Notes: generated by a model not told the origin, from the letters alone. A stretch of DNA of 42,224 nt from Magnetococcales bacterium (GCA_015231965.1 JADGAP010000006.1:5721-47944); one strand, 5' to 3'; shown: positions 33,959 through 42,199, counted from the stretch's first letter. Numbers and translations: made by a program.

Positions 33959-34030
33959 GGAACCTGTGGAAGACTGGGTAGGGATTTTGTCCCTCTGGGG
34001 TGAAAATCGGGTCGCCTGCGGCGACGGATG

Positions 34031-34170
34031 GGCGCGCCGCGCCGAAGCAAAAAACGCTTCGGCTTGTTTTAAAAGCGCGCCTGAAAGGCAAAAGCAACAG
34101 CAAAGTCAAAAGCGAAAGTCAAAACCGTAGGGCTCCGCCCTAGGACCCGCCAGGGGGATGATCCCCCTGG
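34031..34170. repeat. Repeat family 2, copy at 34 kb
   Basis: A nested hairpin of 51 bp at 34031-34081: outer stem ggcgcgc / gcgcgcc and inner stem gccgaagc / gcttcggc. It is followed by A-rich DNA (agcaacagcaaagtcaaaag), a hairpin tagggctccgcccta (34128-34142) and another, ccaggggga / tccccctgg (34150-34170). It lies between the divergent uvrA and siroheme genes. Confidence 0.8.
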
Positions 34171-34258
34171 ACCCGCAGTCGCAAAAGCTGGAAGAATCAG
34201 GGGCTCGTCCCTGACGCGCCGGTCAACGGCGCTTGCCGCGAAAAAGGAACAATCTATC

Positions 34259-34849
34259 ATGGCCCACTACATGGTGGAACTGGTTTTGGCCAATCGTCCG
34301 GTGCTGGTGATCGGCGGGGGCAAGGTGGCGCGACGGAAAATCGCCGGAGTGCTGATCTGCGGCGCGGTGGTGACGGTGCTTTCGCCGGTGTTGGAGGAGA
34401 CGGTGGCGGAGTGGGCGGCCCAGGGGCGCATCCACTGGCGCCCCGAGCCCTTCACCCCCGAATGCCTGGACGACCCCCCCCGCCCCGCCCTGGTCTTCGC
34501 CGCAGCGGGGGATGCGGAGCGCAACCGACGCATCGCCCTGGCCTGTCGCGAGCGGGGGTTGCTCTGCAACTCGGCGGACGATCCGGCGGCCAGCGGCTTT
34601 CTCGTCACCGCCATGCATCATCAGGGGCCGGTGACGTTGGGCGTCGGCACCGGCGGATTGAGTCCGGCGGCGTCGCGCCACATCAAGGATCTGCTGGTCG
34701 AGCGCATGGGGGAGAACTGGGGCGAAATCGTGCGGGAACTGGGAAAGATGCGCGAGGAGATTCAACAAAAAATTCCCGATCCCGCCGAACGGGAACGCTA
34801 CTGGCGGGAGCTGGTCATGCGTCGCATCGAGCCGCCCCCGCTGGGGTGA
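34259..34849 (+). CDS. Precorrin-2 dehydrogenase / sirohydrochlorin ferrochelatase (CysG N-terminal or Met8 type)
   Basis: A 196-residue enzyme of siroheme synthesis: it oxidises precorrin-2 with NAD and may insert iron. The NAD-binding motif is VIGGGKVARRK (about 17-27); NSADDPAASGFLV carries the conserved Asp region used by the family (CNxxDD). TLGVGTGGLSPAASRHIKDL is the substrate-binding block. It lacks the methyltransferase domain of CysG, so it is the stand-alone form, and the length is typical. AAGGAAC lies upstream of the ATG. No sulfite or nitrite reductase genes are in the window. Confidence 0.92.
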   Translation: MAHYMVELVLANRPVLVIGGGKVARRKIAGVLICGAVVTVLSPVLEETVAEWAAQGRIHWRPEPFTPECLDDPPRPALVFAAAGDAERNRRIALACRERGLLCNSADDPAASGFLVTAMHHQGPVTLGVGTGGLSPAASRHIKDLLVERMGENWGEIVRELGKMREEIQQKIPDPAERERYWRELVMRRIEPPPLG

Positions 34850-34874
34850 GCCGGTTGCCCGGGACGGACGAACC

Positions 34875-34970
34875 ATGGCGTCGCTTAAGGCGTGCCGGTT
34901 CGCGCGAATTTCCGCCGCCGTCATCGGCAAGATCGCGGCGCGGGAAGGATTGATTGGAGAAGCGGCATGA
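34875..34970 (+). CDS. Possible 31-residue ORF coupled to the Fic gene
   Basis: Starts at an ATG at 34875, reads MASLKACRFARISAAVIGKI and ends EGLIGEAA with a TGA that overlaps the Fic start codon as ATGA (34967-34970). There is no strong ribosome site. It could be a leader peptide or the relic of a small partner protein. Overlap by chance is quite possible. Confidence 0.25.
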   Translation: MASLKACRFARISAAVIGKIAAREGLIGEAA

Positions 34971-36103
34971 TGAAGTTCGAGAACTTCCAGGCCGGGCGAT
35001 GGCAGGGGCGTTACCACTACCGGAGCTTCGAGCCCACGCTGGTCAACCATGGCTGGACCTGGGAAGACCCCACCATCCACGCCTTGCTGGAGTCGGCCAA
35101 CCGCGCCCTGGGCGAACTCAACGCCTTTTCCCTGATTGTTCCCGATATCGACCTGTTCATTCAAATGCACGTGGTCAAGGAGGCGCAAACCTCAAGCCGC
35201 ATCGAGGGAACCCAAACCGGCATCGACGAAGCCCTGATGCCTGAGGAACACATCCAGGTGGAAAAACGGGATGACTGGCGCGAGGTGCGCAACTACATCG
35301 AGGCGGTCAACACGGCCATCGCCAAGCTCCAGACGCTGCCCCTGTCCAACCGTCTGCTGAAAGAGACCCACGCCGTCCTCATGCAGGGGGTGCGGGGCGA
35401 ACATAAGCAGCCGGGGGAATTCCGCACCAGCCAGAACTGGGTCGGCGGTTCCAAGTTGAACGACGCCGTGTACATCCCGCCCCATCCCGATGGGGTTCCG
35501 GAGTTGATGAGCGATCTTGAGAAATTATGGCACAACGAGGCCATCACCGTTCCCCATCTGGTGCGGATCGCCATCAGTCATTACCAGTTCGAGACCATCC
35601 ACCCGTTCAACGACGGCAACGGGCGCATCGGGCGGCTGTTGATTCCCCTTTATCTGGTCAGTCATGGCCTGCTGGCCAAGCCCTCGCTCTATCTTTCCGA
35701 CTTCTTCGAGCGCAACCGGTCCAGCTACTACGACGCCCTGATGCGGGTGCGCGTCGCCAACGACATGATCCACTGGGTGCGGTTTTTCTTGAGTGGCGTA
35801 ACCGAAACCGCCACCAAGGGCCGGGAGGTGTTCCGCCAGATCCTGGCGCTGCGCACCGAGGTCGAACAAATCGTGCTGCGTTTGGGCAAACGCACGCCCA
35901 ACGCCCGCCAGGTTCTGAACCTGCTATACAGCCAACCGCTGATCTCCGCCTCGGACATCGAGCGAACCCTGAAGGTCAGCGCGCCGACCGCCAACGCCCT
36001 GATCCGCGATCTTTCGCAGTTGGGCGTTCTGGCGGAAACCACCGGCCAACGACGCGGGCGTACCTATGTCTTTGAACGCTACCTGGCCCTCTTCTCTAGT
36101 TAA
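34967..36103 (+). CDS. Class II Fic AMP-transferase (SoFic-like)
   Basis: A 378-residue Fic protein which would transfer AMP (or a related group) to hydroxyls of target proteins. The N-terminal Fic_N domain ends with the self-inhibitory helix TSSRIEGT, which fits [S/T]xxxE[G/N]; the Glu blocks ATP binding until released. The catalytic motif HPFNDGNGRIGR is complete, with the flap region VYIPPHPDGVPELM before it. The C-terminal 70 residues form a winged helix (SASDIERTLKVSAPTANALI and LGVLAETTGQRRGRTYVFER). The start has GGAGA at -11; a second ATG follows directly. Its TAA stop lies within the first of three palindromes shared with the end of the converging glycosyltransferase gene. No antitoxin gene is needed as inhibition is built in. 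Confidence 0.93.
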   Translation: MMKFENFQAGRWQGRYHYRSFEPTLVNHGWTWEDPTIHALLESANRALGELNAFSLIVPDIDLFIQMHVVKEAQTSSRIEGTQTGIDEALMPEEHIQVEKRDDWREVRNYIEAVNTAIAKLQTLPLSNRLLKETHAVLMQGVRGEHKQPGEFRTSQNWVGGSKLNDAVYIPPHPDGVPELMSDLEKLWHNEAITVPHLVRIAISHYQFETIHPFNDGNGRIGRLLIPLYLVSHGLLAKPSLYLSDFFERNRSSYYDALMRVRVANDMIHWVRFFLSGVTETATKGREVFRQILALRTEVEQIVLRLGKRTPNARQVLNLLYSQPLISASDIERTLKVSAPTANALIRDLSQLGVLAETTGQRRGRTYVFERYLALFSS

Positions 36104-36409
36104 GGGAAATCGATTTCCCTTAACTTAGCCTGACGTCAAGTTAAAGATGGCCTATATTCCCCCTCATCTCTCCTGACGAAATCCCGCCAAATCCTCCTCC
36201 TTAGTTAAGGAAAACACGATTCCCTTAACTAAACCCCAAGCTAAGTTAAAGATGGCCTATATTCCCCTCATCTCTCCTGACGAAATGCCGCCAAATCCTC
36301 CTTCTAAGTTAAGGGAAATCCGTTTCCCTTAACTTAGTCTGACGCTAAGTTAAAGATGGCCTATATTCCCCTTCAAATCTCCTGACGGAATGCCGCCAGA
36401 TCCTCCAGC
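36098..36409. repeat. Three tandem units of about 104 bp, each with a palindrome and a glycosyltransferase 3' end
   Basis: Units start at about 36098, 36203 and 36307. Each has a palindrome of agttaaggg / cccttaact type, then aagttaaagatggcctatat, tcccc, and on the minus strand the coding tail EDLAAFRQE. In unit 1 the palindrome 36098-36125 is perfect over 28 bp; in unit 3 it is a 15-bp stem with loop tccg (36304-36337). Unit 3 is the real end of the glycosyltransferase (FRQEI then TGA at 36373); units 1 and 2 are ghosts reading EDLAGFRQER and EDLAAFRQER before TGA. Confidence 0.93.
36304..36337. terminator. Palindrome between converging Fic and glycosyltransferase genes
   Basis: A perfect 15-bp stem ctaagttaagggaaa / tttcccttaacttag with loop tccg, 36 bp after the glycosyltransferase stop. 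With its two relatives at 36098 and 36203 it could end transcription in both directions; no T-run is present, so a protein-binding operator is also possible. Confidence 0.5.
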
Positions 36410-37524
36410 CCGGGGGCCTGGGACAACACGCTGGCCAACTGTCGCTCCATCCGCCCCACCGTGAAATGGCGCTCCACCGTGCGCCGCGCCTCGAATCCCA
36501 ACCGCCGAGCCAACGCCGGGTCTTCCGCCAATCGCGCCGCCGCCCGGGCCAACGCCTCCGGATCCCGGGGCGGAATCAACAGGCAATTCTCCCCGTCCCT
36601 CAGAATCTCGGGGGCCCACAACCCCGGGATGCGGCTCAGGATCACCGGCTTGCCGCAGGCCATCGCCTGCAGGGTGACGCTCTGCCCGGAGGGCTGATTG
36701 ACCGGCAACAGCGGCACGACCACCGCCAGAGCCCGTTGATAGCGCTGGCGCAGGGATTCGTCGGTAAGCGCCTGCTGGTAGAAATTACTGGCCAGCAGCG
36801 TCACCCGCTGCCGCTGGGACGGGGGAATGTCCACCCGCAACGAGGTGAGCAACGTCACCGGCAAGGTCGTGGGGGCCTGGATCAACGTGGCGAAATCCCG
36901 GCTGAAATCCGACCCGCAGGCGAAAAGCTCCCGGGGCGCTTCCGCCGGGTCATCGCCGTCGGGGGCGGGACGCCAGAACGATTCATCCACGCCGAAGTGG
37001 AGCATCTCCGCCCGGCCTTCGGGGAGGTCGTAGCGGCTTTCGCAAAGCCGTTGATCCTCCGGGCCGAAAAAGAGGATGCGATCCAACCCGGCCAACCCCT
37101 GGCGGATCAGGCGGCGCACCAGGGGGCGAGCCCAAAAGGGGGCCTTGGCCTCAAAATCGGAAAGACCGCAAAAAGTTCCCACCAGAAAAGGCCGACGCCC
37201 TTCCCAGGCGCGGAAGGCGTATCCCAGGCTGAGGCTGAAGCCGTCGTTGAAGCAGATCACCCCCCGGGCGGCGGCGAGGCGATCCCGGGCGGCGGCGACG
37301 CTCAGGGGGCGGAATCCCAGGCGGGTGAGGCGGGTGAAGAGGCGTTCCGCCAGATAGTGGCGGGGCGAAACGTCGATCTCCGGCATGGGGAGTTCATCGA
37401 CCCACCATCCGGCGTCGGCGAAGGCGGTTTGACCGTAGAGGAACTCCCGGGGGGCCCGCCCCTGGCGCATCAGGGGAATGCGCTCGGCCCGCCCCCCCTT
37501 GTGAATGTAGAGAATGTCGGACAA
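36373..37524 (-). CDS. GT4/GT-B-type glycosyltransferase
   Basis: A 383-residue glycosyltransferase of the family 1/4 type. The N-terminal half has IYIHKGGRAERIPL-like start and GVICFNDGFSLSLGYAFRAW; the C-terminal nucleotide-sugar-binding half has LFACGSDFSRDFATLIQA, NQPSGQSVTLQAMACGKPVI, GLWAPEILRDGENCLLIPP and DPEALARAAARLAEDP, where Glu in the EILRDGENC block contacts the donor. The start is TTG at 37524 with AGGA upstream. It diverges from the phosphomannomutase gene, a pairing that fits surface polysaccharide or glycan synthesis (inference). The 3' end has been copied twice downstream. Confidence 0.87.
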   Translation of the reverse strand: MSDILYIHKGGRAERIPLMRQGRAPREFLYGQTAFADAGWWVDELPMPEIDVSPRHYLAERLFTRLTRLGFRPLSVAAARDRLAAARGVICFNDGFSLSLGYAFRAWEGRRPFLVGTFCGLSDFEAKAPFWARPLVRRLIRQGLAGLDRILFFGPEDQRLCESRYDLPEGRAEMLHFGVDESFWRPAPDGDDPAEAPRELFACGSDFSRDFATLIQAPTTLPVTLLTSLRVDIPPSQRQRVTLLASNFYQQALTDESLRQRYQRALAVVVPLLPVNQPSGQSVTLQAMACGKPVILSRIPGLWAPEILRDGENCLLIPPRDPEALARAAARLAEDPALARRLGFEARRTVERHFTVGRMERQLASVLSQAPGLEDLAAFRQEI

Positions 37525-37661
37525 GACCGGAGTTCCTCGGCGCGAAACGGCGGAAAAAGGGAAAAATGGGGCGGGATGCGGCCTCCTCTGGACGGGCCGC
37601 CGCCGGTTGAGGGATTATCATCCCATCAATCGCCCTTGTCATCGGATGGAGAAGCAGGATC

Positions 37662-39077
37662 ATGGAGATCAATCCCCTTATGTTTCGGGAATACGATATT
37701 CGCGGCATCGCCGGGAAGGATTTGACCGCCGAGCTGGTGCGGGCGCTGGGCCTGACCTTCGCCCGCCACGTGAGCCGGGAGCGGGCGGCGGAAGGGGGCG
37801 GCGCGGAAGGCGAGGGGTTGCGCATCGTGGTGGGGCGGGATGGACGGCTCTCCTCGCCGGAGCTGGCCCGGGCCATGGCCGAGGGGCTGGCCCAGGGTGG
37901 GGCCGAGGTGCTGGATGGGGGGTTGATCCCCTCGCCGGGGCTCTATTTCGCCAATCACCATTTTCAGGCGGCGGCGGCGGTGATGCTCACCGGCAGCCAC
38001 AATCCGCCGGAATACAACGGACTCAAGATGGTGCGCGGCAACAAGCCGGTCTACGGCGCGGAGATCCAGGCGTTGCGCCGCCAGCTGGAAGCCGGCGACG
38101 CCCCCGCCGCCGCCCCGGGGACGATTCGCCAGGTGGAGGTGATTCCCGCCTATCTGGATCGCCTGACCGAGGGATTTCGTCCCGGACGCCGGGTGCGGGT
38201 GGTGGTGGACTGCGGCAACGGCGTCACCGGCGTGGTGGCCCCGGAACTGTTCCGCCGCCTGCCGGGCATCGACGCCGAGGTGATCTTTGCCGAGGTGGAC
38301 GGAACCTTTCCCAACCATCACCCCGACCCCACCGAGGCGAAAAATCTCGTGGATCTGCGCCGTCGCATGGTCGAGACCGGGGCGGAGCTGGGCATCGCCT
38401 TCGACGGCGACGGGGATCGCATCGGGGCATTGGATGAAACGGGGGGCATCCTGTGGGGCGACCGCATGATGGTCCTCTTCGCCCGCTCGATCCTGGCGGA
38501 ACGGCCCGGCGGGATGGTCATCGGCGATGTCAAATGCTCCCAGCTGCTGTTCGACGCGGTGGCCCGGGCGGGCGGGGTTCCGTTGATGTGGAAGACCGGT
38601 CACTCCCTGGTCAAGGCCAAGATGCGGGAGACCGGGGCGATGTTGGCCGGGGAGATGAGCGGCCACCTCTTTTTCGCCGACCGATATTTGGGCTACGACG
38701 ATGCCCTCTACGCGGCGGTGCGGTTGCTGGAGTTGACGGCCTCGCAGCCCGGCCCCCTCTCCCCCCGGCTGGGGGATCTGCCGGTGGTCTATTCCACGCC
38801 GGAGTTGCGGCTGTTTTGTCCCGACGAGCGCAAGTTCGGGGTGATGGAGCGGGTGGCGGCGCGGTTGCGGGCGTCGGGGGCGGAGCTTTCCGACGTGGAT
38901 GGGGTGCGGGTGCGGGAGGGGGAGGGGTGGTGGCTGTTGCGGGTTTCCAATACCCAACCGGCCATGGTGGCCCGGGTGGAGGCGGCCAGTCGGGAGGGAT
39001 TGCATGCCATGGTGGACAACCTGGCCCGTCTGCTGGCCGAGGAGGGCGTGACCCTGCCGGAGTGGGAGGAGGCGTAA
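37662..39077 (+). CDS. Phosphomannomutase/phosphoglucomutase (AlgC/ManB family)
   Basis: A 471-residue alpha-D-phosphohexomutase that interconverts sugar 6- and 1-phosphates, supplying GDP-mannose or UDP-glucose routes. The start MEINPLMFREYDIRG is typical and AGGATC precedes the ATG. The phospho-serine loop TGSHNPPEYNG has Ser112, the metal loop FDGDGDRIGA follows (about 247-254), the sugar loop is GEMSGHLFF and the phosphate loop RVSNTQPAM. All four are complete, so it should be active. It probably feeds the neighbouring glycosyltransferase pathway. Confidence 0.95.
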   Translation: MEINPLMFREYDIRGIAGKDLTAELVRALGLTFARHVSRERAAEGGGAEGEGLRIVVGRDGRLSSPELARAMAEGLAQGGAEVLDGGLIPSPGLYFANHHFQAAAAVMLTGSHNPPEYNGLKMVRGNKPVYGAEIQALRRQLEAGDAPAAAPGTIRQVEVIPAYLDRLTEGFRPGRRVRVVVDCGNGVTGVVAPELFRRLPGIDAEVIFAEVDGTFPNHHPDPTEAKNLVDLRRRMVETGAELGIAFDGDGDRIGALDETGGILWGDRMMVLFARSILAERPGGMVIGDVKCSQLLFDAVARAGGVPLMWKTGHSLVKAKMRETGAMLAGEMSGHLFFADRYLGYDDALYAAVRLLELTASQPGPLSPRLGDLPVVYSTPELRLFCPDERKFGVMERVAARLRASGAELSDVDGVRVREGEGWWLLRVSNTQPAMVARVEAASREGLHAMVDNLARLLAEEGVTLPEWEEA

Positions 39078-39165
39078 TCCTCCCCAGTCGGCTTCAAGCC
39101 GGATGGTCCATTGGAATGTCAACCCGGAAATTCGGTGAAAATCTGGCCGGCTTCGCCGACTTTTG

Positions 39166-39267
39166 GGCGCGCTGCGCCGAAGCAAAAGGCGCTTCGGCTT
39201 CACTTGAAAGCGCGCCTAAAAACAAAGTCAAAATCAAGACCTTGGGGGACAGGGAACTGTCCCCCAA
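39166..39267. repeat. Repeat family 2, copy at 39 kb
   Basis: A nested hairpin of 51 bp at 39166-39216 with outer stem ggcgcgc / gcgcgcc and inner stem gccgaagc / gcttcggc, the same as at 34 kb. A-rich DNA follows (acaaagtcaaaatcaagacc), then a perfect 11-bp stem ttgggggacag / ctgtcccccaa (39242-39267, loop ggaa). A T7 run 11 bp further on means this could end the phosphomannomutase transcript. Confidence 0.8.
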
Positions 39268-39328
39268 ACCCCCTTCACCTTTTTTTGCTCATCAAAGCAT
39301 TTTTCATCTCTGAACGGACAATCCGGCT

Positions 39329-40180
39329 TCAAGCCTCCGGGGCGACGGGGGGCGGCGGCGGTGAAACGGGGCGGCGGCGACGACGCAACAGCAGCCACCC
39401 CGCCGCCCCCGCCAGCAACGCCGTTCCTCCCAGCAGCAGCCCGTCGCCGCGCCATTCGTAGCGCCCCTCTCGCTCATTGAAACGGTGCAGCGCCACCAGC
39501 AGGGAATCCGGCAGCCGGGAGAGGCGGAATTCCCCGTGCTGGGCGGCCTCCAGCAGGGCCAGTTGGATATCCCGGGGGGTGATGGAAAAAATGTCCAGGT
39601 AGCGCGCCACCCGCCCCTCCGGGGTGAAGATCATCATCACGGTGGGGTGGTAAAAGGTCCGCTCCTCGGGGGACCAGACGAAACGGTAGCCCAGCCGGGC
39701 CAACTCCGGGACGATGCGGTCCGGTTGGGCGAACAGGGCGAAGCGCCACGCCCGCTCCTGCTCCCGGGGCAGTTTGAGAAATTGCCGAAAGACGTTCAGC
39801 GACGCCACCGAATCGGTGTGGTCGAAGGAGAGGGAGAGGACGGTGTAATCCTCCCCGGCGGTCAGCCCCCCCACCCCCTTTTGCAACTCCTTGAGGGACA
39901 TGGCCATGCTGGAACATTTGGCCTCGCAGGTGTAATAACCGGGCACCAGGATCACTGGTCGCCCGAGCAGCCCCTGCCAATCCAGAGGATCGCCCAATTC
40001 GTCCAGCAGGGCGACCTGGCCGAGGAAGGGGAGCCCCTGAAACGGTCGATCCTCCAGGCGGAAAATGGCGGGGTCCACCTGGAATTTCTCTTGCGGAGCG
40101 GCGGCGGCGCTCGCGGTCGCGAGGAGCAGCCCCAACAGGGCGATGCTCCAACCGCCCCTCCCTGGGCGTGATGTGGCCAT
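39329..40180 (-). CDS. SCO1/SenC-family protein with C-terminal membrane anchor
   Basis: A 283-residue exported thioredoxin-fold protein. The signal peptide WSIALLGLLLATASAAAAP is followed by a SCO domain with Cys85-x3-Cys89 (YTCEAKCSS) and His178 (RTFYHPT), the three copper ligands of SCO proteins. VLSLSFDHTDS and FTPEGRVARYLDIF match family blocks. A second membrane helix lies at about residues 246-265 before a basic tail and a Pro-rich end, so the domain is periplasmic and anchored at its C-terminus. Members help load copper into cytochrome c oxidase or act in redox defence. No oxidase genes are in view. AGGAAATC lies upstream of the ATG. Confidence 0.88.
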   Translation of the reverse strand: MATSRPGRGGWSIALLGLLLATASAAAAPQEKFQVDPAIFRLEDRPFQGLPFLGQVALLDELGDPLDWQGLLGRPVILVPGYYTCEAKCSSMAMSLKELQKGVGGLTAGEDYTVLSLSFDHTDSVASLNVFRQFLKLPREQERAWRFALFAQPDRIVPELARLGYRFVWSPEERTFYHPTVMMIFTPEGRVARYLDIFSITPRDIQLALLEAAQHGEFRLSRLPDSLLVALHRFNEREGRYEWRGDGLLLGGTALLAGAAGWLLLRRRRRPVSPPPPPVAPEA

Positions 40181-40212
40181 CCCTGATTTCCTCCCGGGGG
40201 TTCCGACGCTTG

Positions 40213-40815
40213 CTAAAAGGGCATGGGAAACAGCAGGGTGAAGCCGCCGATCATCAGGATGAAGGCACCCGAGGCCAGGACCATGCTGAACCAGAGCAGG
40301 GCGGCGATCTCCGTCACCAGGGAGACGGAGGCCAGCACCACGGCGATTTGCAATCCCGCCTCGGCCAAGTCGAAGTAGGGATCTTTTTGTTGCCCCAGAT
40401 TCCGGGCGGCTTCCAACTCCTTGGCCTTGGCCAGCAACTCCTTCTTGCCCTCGCCGGTCTCCGGTTCGCTCTCGTAACGCTGGACGGTGGACTTGTACTT
40501 GTCCGCCAACGCCCTGAGCTTGTCCTGGGTCTCCGGGGGATATTTGCCACTGGCCAGTTCCGCTTCCAACTCCTCCACCCCCATTTTGTACATGGTTTGG
40601 CGGATGTTCTTGGCCTGAAAAAAATTATGGGCGTCGCTGGCGGCGATGGCGTTGGTCAGGGTGTCCTTGGCGGCGTTGGAACCCCCCAGCGAGGTGAGGG
40701 CCAACAGCACCGCCAGGATCGAAATGTACACCGCCACCCACCGCTCCCGCACCTCGGAGGCGGCGTTCTCCTTCTTCATCTCCTTGATCTGGTCGGCCAG
40801 TTCCGAGGCGTCCAT
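40213..40815 (-). CDS. DUF4337-family membrane protein
   Basis: A 200-residue protein with a helix at about residues 27-45 (WVAVYISILAVLLALTSLGG), a family-typical segment DAHNFFQAKNIRQTMYKM, a charged coiled-coil middle (ELASGKYPPETQDK through AKAKELEAARN) and two further hydrophobic segments at about 150-172 and 176-196. This matches the DUF4337 layout; the function is unknown. The start at 40815 has AAAGGA upstream; the frame runs to 41079 without support. It lies 32 bp upstream of the SCO-like gene, on the same strand, so they may form an operon. Confidence 0.85.
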   Translation of the reverse strand: MDASELADQIKEMKKENAASEVRERWVAVYISILAVLLALTSLGGSNAAKDTLTNAIAASDAHNFFQAKNIRQTMYKMGVEELEAELASGKYPPETQDKLRALADKYKSTVQRYESEPETGEGKKELLAKAKELEAARNLGQQKDPYFDLAEAGLQIAVVLASVSLVTEIAALLWFSMVLASGAFILMIGGFTLLFPMPF

Positions 40816-40973
40816 GGGGTTCCTTTCCGAATCGAAAGATGGTGAGATGGGCAGAGCCATGCTCCATCCCGAAAATTGGGGCATTGTGGCCCAATCCGGG
40901 GCGGGGGTAAACCCCGGCGCGACGGGGGGGGCAGGGGGGGATGGATTTCCGGCGCGGCCCCGGATTCCCCCTC

Positions 40974-41008
40974 TTGACGCGGGGTGGGCCGCATGATAAC
41001 TGTATAAT
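40974..41008 (+). promoter_or_regulatory. Possible promoter of the AAA ATPase gene
   Basis: TATAAT at 41003-41008, directly after TG, is 34 bp upstream of the start codon at 41042 and looks like a -10 box. TTGACG at 40974-40979 is 23 bp further upstream, too far for a normal -35, so the site may rely on the -10 region, or GATAAC (40995) with a 15-bp spacer may be used. Confidence 0.4.
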
Positions 41009-41041
41009 ACTTTGGGATTTTTAGCATCGGAAGGAGAACCA

Positions 41042-42199
41042 ATGTTAGTCACCAGGGTCAAGCTGACGAATTGGCGCAATTTCCGAGAAGTGGACGCCCC
41101 CCTGCGGAATCGGGCCTATCTCATCGGCCCCAACGCCTCGGGAAAATCCAATTTCCTGGATGTTTTTCGCTTTTTGCGCGACGTGGCCAAGCCCAATGGC
41201 GGGGGATTGCAAAAGGCGATTCGGGACCGGGGCGGGCTTTCCAAGCTGCGTTGCCTGCAAGCCCGCACGATTCCCGGTGTGAGGGTGGAAATCGAGGCCT
41301 CGGAAGGAACGGGAGGCGACTCCCCGCTCTGGAGCTACGCCATCGCTTTTAAAAGCGAGGGAACGGGATTGCAACGTCCCGTTCTGACCGAGGAGACGGT
41401 GAAAAAAAACGGCGAGATTCTTCTCAGCCGACCCGATGCGCAGGACAAGGCCGACAAGGAACGCTTGACCCAAACCAGTTTGGAGCAGATCAACGCCAAC
41501 GCCCCCTTTCGGGAACTGTCCAACTTTTTGAAGGGAACCACCTATCTCCATCTGGTGCCCCAACTGCTCAAATATGGCGACAGAATCGGCGGCAGTACCT
41601 TGGATGAGGATCCTTTCGGCCAAGGTTTCCTCGAACTTGTGGCAAAATCACAAGAGAAAATTCGCAAATCACGCCTGGATAAAATTCAAAACGTTTTGAA
41701 AACCGCCGTGCCATTTTTCAAGGAGTTGGTATTCGAGCGTGAAGAGGCCAATGGCAGGCCGCACCTCAAGGCGCGATATGACCATTGGCGCAGTCAGGGG
41801 GCGTGGCAGCGGGAAGACGCTTTTTCCGACGGGACGTTGCGGCTCATCGGCCTGCTCTGGTCGTTGCTGGATGGCGATGACATTCTGCTGCTGGAGGAGC
41901 CGGAACTCTCTTTGAACGACGCCATCGTGCGCCAAATTCCCCAAATGATCGATCGCATCCTCAAGTTGGCCAAGTACAGCCGACGGCAGGTGCTGATCAG
42001 CACCCACAGCGAGGCGATTCTGTCCAACCCCATCGATGAGCGGGGGGTGTTGCTGCTGCAAGTTGGAACGAACGGCACGACAATGCGCACCGCCACGGAG
42101 GATGAGTTGGTTGCGCTGAGTGCGGGGCTTCCGGTCAGCGAGGTTCTGCTCCCCAAGGCGAGGCCGGAAAACTTCGCGAGGATCGGGGGAGGGGAATGA
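41042..42199 (+). CDS. AAA family ATPase (AAA_21, OLD/RecF-like)
   Basis: A 385-residue ABC-type ATPase. The start MLVTRVKLTNWRNFREVDAP has AAGGAGA six bases upstream. Walker A is GPNASGKSN (29-37); the signature-like region FSDGTLRLIGLLWSLL precedes Walker B ILLLEEPELSL (about 279-289), and STHSEAIL holds the switch His. No nuclease domain is fused to it. Such ATPases are often paired with a second small gene in defence or repair modules. Here the next gene starts in ATGA overlap (42196-42199), so a tight two-gene unit is likely. The role is inferred from architecture and coupling only. Confidence 0.88.
   Translation: MLVTRVKLTNWRNFREVDAPLRNRAYLIGPNASGKSNFLDVFRFLRDVAKPNGGGLQKAIRDRGGLSKLRCLQARTIPGVRVEIEASEGTGGDSPLWSYAIAFKSEGTGLQRPVLTEETVKKNGEILLSRPDAQDKADKERLTQTSLEQINANAPFRELSNFLKGTTYLHLVPQLLKYGDRIGGSTLDEDPFGQGFLELVAKSQEKIRKSRLDKIQNVLKTAVPFFKELVFEREEANGRPHLKARYDHWRSQGAWQREDAFSDGTLRLIGLLWSLLDGDDILLLEEPELSLNDAIVRQIPQMIDRILKLAKYSRRQVLISTHSEAILSNPIDERGVLLLQVGTNGTTMRTATEDELVALSAGLPVSEVLLPKARPENFARIGGGE

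Noticed and set aside
27862-34003. Very long open frames opposite the fusA-like gene (27862-30201, minus) and opposite uvrA (31292-34003, plus)
   Set aside because: They mirror the codon structure of strongly identified genes, are rich in His, Gln, Gly and Asp in the pattern of antisense GC-rich frames, and show no family motif or ribosome site.
36098-36409. CRISPR-like array at the Fic/glycosyltransferase junction
   Set aside because: Only three units, each repeated almost over its full length with no unique spacers, and the repeat contains coding sequence of the neighbouring gene. No cas genes are present.
40974-41008. A standard -35/-10 promoter before the AAA ATPase
   Set aside because: TTGACG and TATAAT are 23 bp apart, outside the usual 16-18 bp, so it is listed only as a tentative site.
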